7,545 nucleotides of DNA from an uncultured Flavobacteriales bacterium (GTDB lineage: Bacteria; Bacteroidota; Bacteroidia; Flavobacteriales_D; Sanyastnellaceae): contig CALBSW010000190.1 in NCBI GenBank assembly GCA_937967465.1, positions 1 through 7,545 on the forward strand, written 5' to 3'. A program made the position numbers and the translations under genes. Position 1 is the stretch's first letter, and every line of letters begins with the position of its first letter. Below are positions 5,806 through 7,545 of the stretch, piece after piece. The notes below the pieces were generated by a model. It worked only from the letters and a program-made list of their open reading frames with translations. It made no database searches and was not told the DNA's origin.

Positions 5806-7545
5806 ATGACCTCCCAACGCCTCTGTGCTTCGGGCCTCTTGGCCCTGTTGCTCCTTCCGTTCTCCTTGATTGCCCAGGTCCCGCACGGCGGTGCACCGTT
5901 CTGGAACACCCCCGGGACCAACATGGCCAACCCGGCCTGGCCCGTGCACCGCATGCCCGGCATCGACCTTGACGCCCTGCGCGCAGCTGACGCGGTGACC
6001 GACGCCGTCAAAAGTGCCCCATGGCGCTTCGGTGAGGAGTTCGAGGTGGACATCCAACTCGCGGATGGCCAATGGCTGAACATCGAGGGCACCTCCGTGT
6101 GGCGGACCCAAATTGCCGCACCGGGCGCGCTGGCCATGAGCCTCCGCTTCTCGGAATTCGCCCTCCCGAAAGGCGCCAAACTGTTTGTCTGGAGTGCCGA
6201 TCGCATCGAATTCATCGGCGGATTCGACCACCGCAACATGAAGGATTGGGGCGGTCTCGCGACTGGCCTTGTCGCCGGTGATGCCGTGGTGGTGGAAGTG
6301 CAGGTTCCCATGGGCATGGAGGATGCTGTTGCCGTGCGCATTGACCAGGTGGTCCACGCCTACCGGGACATTGCCGGCAAGGCTGCGCTGGTGGCAGAAG
6401 CACTCGGAGAGCAGCGCGGTCCTTACGGAAACAGCGGCGATTGCAACATCAACGTGAACTGCCCAGAAGGCGCCACATGGCAATGTGAGAAGCGCTCCGT
6501 GGCCCTCATTCTCAGCGGCGGATTCTCCATCTGCACCGGTGCCCTCGTCAACAATACCGCACAGGACGGCACCCCGCTGTTTCTGACCGCCAATCACTGT
6601 CTCGGCGGCAGCGTAAACAACTGGACCTTCCTATTCAACCACGAAACGGAAGGGTGCACCGGCAACACCGGCCCAACCAACCAGACGGTGAGTGGAGCCG
6701 ACCTCCTCGTCAGCAGCGCCGCATCCGACTTCGGCCTGCTCCTGCTCGATGAGACCCCACCGGCCAGCTACGACGTGTTCTACGCAGGCTGGGACGGCAC
6801 CGACGCAGAGACGGTTCAGAACGCAACCAGCATCCACCACCCCAGTGGCGACCTGAAGAAGATTTGCTTCGAGGAGGATGCCCCGGACCACGACAACGCG
6901 AGCGGGGCCGCCGTCTGGTGGATTGACGCCTGGGAAGACGGCGTGACGGAGCCCGGATCCTCGGGCGCCCCCCTGTTTGACCACAACCACCGTGTCATCG
7001 GCCAACTCTATGGTGGAGCCGCAGCATGCAACGGCAACCAGAACAACGGCCAGTATGACTTCTACGGCCGGATGGGCGTCAGCTTCAACAACGGCATCAC
7101 CGAACACCTCGACCCCCTCGGTCTCGGCATCGAGGTGCTGGACGGCTACCCGAGCGAGGGCTGCGTCACCTCCTTCGCCCTCGACATGGGATTGGGCGTG
7201 GCCAATGCACCCGAAGGCGTGCTTTGCGGCGGCGGCGAAGTCGTCATTGAACTGACTCTCAACAACTTCGGAACAGACCCCCTCACCTCGGCCACCATCG
7301 GCTACACCGTCAACGGTGGCCCACAGCAGACCGTCAACTGGAACGGGAACCTGGCCCAGTACGACAACACCACGCTTGCCCTGCCCCCCATCCAAGCGGA
7401 GGACGGCACCACCGAAGTGGAGGTCACGGTGCTCTCCGTCAACGGCGCGCAAGATGAAAACGACTTCAACGATGCGGCAGTGGTGGAGTTCACCTCCTTC
7501 GTGGAGGATACGTTCAACTTCTCCTTCGAGCTGGTCCTCGACGAC
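5806..7545 (+). CDS. Secreted lysyl-endopeptidase-like serine protease (trypsin fold, S1), 3'-truncated
   Basis: The frame stays open for 580 codons to the window end. Residues 1-23 are a signal peptide with a hydrophobic core and likely cleavage at SLIA-Q. Residues 24 to about 211 are a propeptide-like region. From 212 the sequence GDCNINVNCPEG parallels the mature N-terminus of Achromobacter lysyl endopeptidase (SCNIDVVCPEG). The triad is visible: H264 in LTANHC, D308 in SDFGLLLLDE, S386 in EPGSSGAP. The six disulfide cysteines of that enzyme have counterparts (C213, C219, C243, C265, about C290, C408). The specificity Asp maps to D418 (YDFYGR) and its pocket Trp to W329 (AGWD), suggesting cleavage after basic residues. 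The pocket His is Tyr here (Y402, QLYGG). From about 453 an Ig-like beta-sandwich follows, of a kind common in Bacteroidota secreted proteins. A type IX secretion C-terminal domain beyond the window is plausible but unseen. The 78-bp gap after uvrB holds no clear promoter or terminator. Confidence 0.9.
   Translation, partial: MTSQRLCASGLLALLLLPFSLIAQVPHGGAPFWNTPGTNMANPAWPVHRMPGIDLDALRAADAVTDAVKSAPWRFGEEFEVDIQLADGQWLNIEGTSVWRTQIAAPGALAMSLRFSEFALPKGAKLFVWSADRIEFIGGFDHRNMKDWGGLATGLVAGDAVVVEVQVPMGMEDAVAVRIDQVVHAYRDIAGKAALVAEALGEQRGPYGNSGDCNINVNCPEGATWQCEKRSVALILSGGFSICTGALVNNTAQDGTPLFLTANHCLGGSVNNWTFLFNHETEGCTGNTGPTNQTVSGADLLVSSAASDFGLLLLDETPPASYDVFYAGWDGTDAETVQNATSIHHPSGDLKKICFEEDAPDHDNASGAAVWWIDAWEDGVTEPGSSGAPLFDHNHRVIGQLYGGAAACNGNQNNGQYDFYGRMGVSFNNGITEHLDPLGLGIEVLDGYPSEGCVTSFALDMGLGVANAPEGVLCGGGEVVIELTLNNFGTDPLTSATIGYTVNGGPQQTVNWNGNLAQYDNTTLALPPIQAEDGTTEVEVTVLSVNGAQDENDFNDAAVVEFTSFVEDTFNFSFELVLDD

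Noticed and set aside
3118..6597. A 1159-codon open frame on the minus strand, antisense to rplI, uvrB and the protease gene
   Set aside because: It lies opposite three well-supported genes. Its translation is rich in His, Gly, Val and Leu with no recognisable domain, as expected for the shadow of GC-rich coding sequence. Its length reflects codon bias that avoids reverse stop codons.
6631..7452. A 273-codon open frame on the minus strand within the protease region
   Set aside because: It is antisense to the protease catalytic and Ig-like domains, where family motifs are clear on the plus strand. No motif or start signal supports it.
1..7545. Mobile elements, CRISPR arrays, tRNAs or a defence system
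   Set aside because: I found no direct-repeat array, transposase motif, tRNA-like fold or toxin/defence gene. The content is core housekeeping plus two exported proteins.

Overview
This window looks like one end of an Illumina-assembled contig from a GC-rich member of the Bacteroidota, probably Flavobacteriales-like. The evidence is as follows. No gene start has a Shine-Dalgarno sequence. A Bacteroidota-style promoter (TTG, 20 bp, TAnnTTTG) precedes rpsF. The tau C-terminal domain has the form I recall from Bacteroidota. The left-edge protein has a carboxypeptidase-regulatory-like domain typical of Bacteroidota outer-membrane proteins. The right-edge protein is a secreted lysyl-endopeptidase-like protease with a propeptide and Ig-like domain common in that phylum. 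Lineage below phylum is inference.

Layout, left to right. Bases 1-36 are not genomic: they are the 3' end of an Illumina sequencing adapter, so the real sequence begins at 37. On the minus strand come the start of an exported protein cut off by the adapter (37-385) and dnaX (442-2314), the clamp-loader gene. dnaX is interrupted by a run of ten A residues. The normal frame stops directly after that run, giving a 361-residue gamma-like clamp-loader core. The remaining tau-specific 262 codons lie in the +1 frame. A 160-bp divergent intergenic region (2315-2474) holds the rpsF promoter. On the plus strand follow rpsF-rpsR-rplI (ribosomal proteins bS6, bS18, bL9) with 20-bp spacers, closed by a strong intrinsic terminator (3641-3666). 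Next come uvrB (3685-5727, nucleotide excision repair) and the 5' part of a secreted trypsin-fold protease gene (5806 to the window end).

The genes are mostly core housekeeping: replication, ribosome assembly and DNA repair. I see no mobile element, CRISPR array, tRNA or defence system. The most interesting signal is the dnaX A10 tract with an adjacent stem-loop. It looks like a programmed slippage/frameshift site in which the genomic frame encodes the short form and only a slipped message or ribosome gives tau. Second-tier points are a DnaX that has lost its zinc-binding cysteines, the protease's conserved basic-residue specificity pocket, and the lack of Shine-Dalgarno sites beside genes for two proteins of the ribosomal anti-SD pocket.
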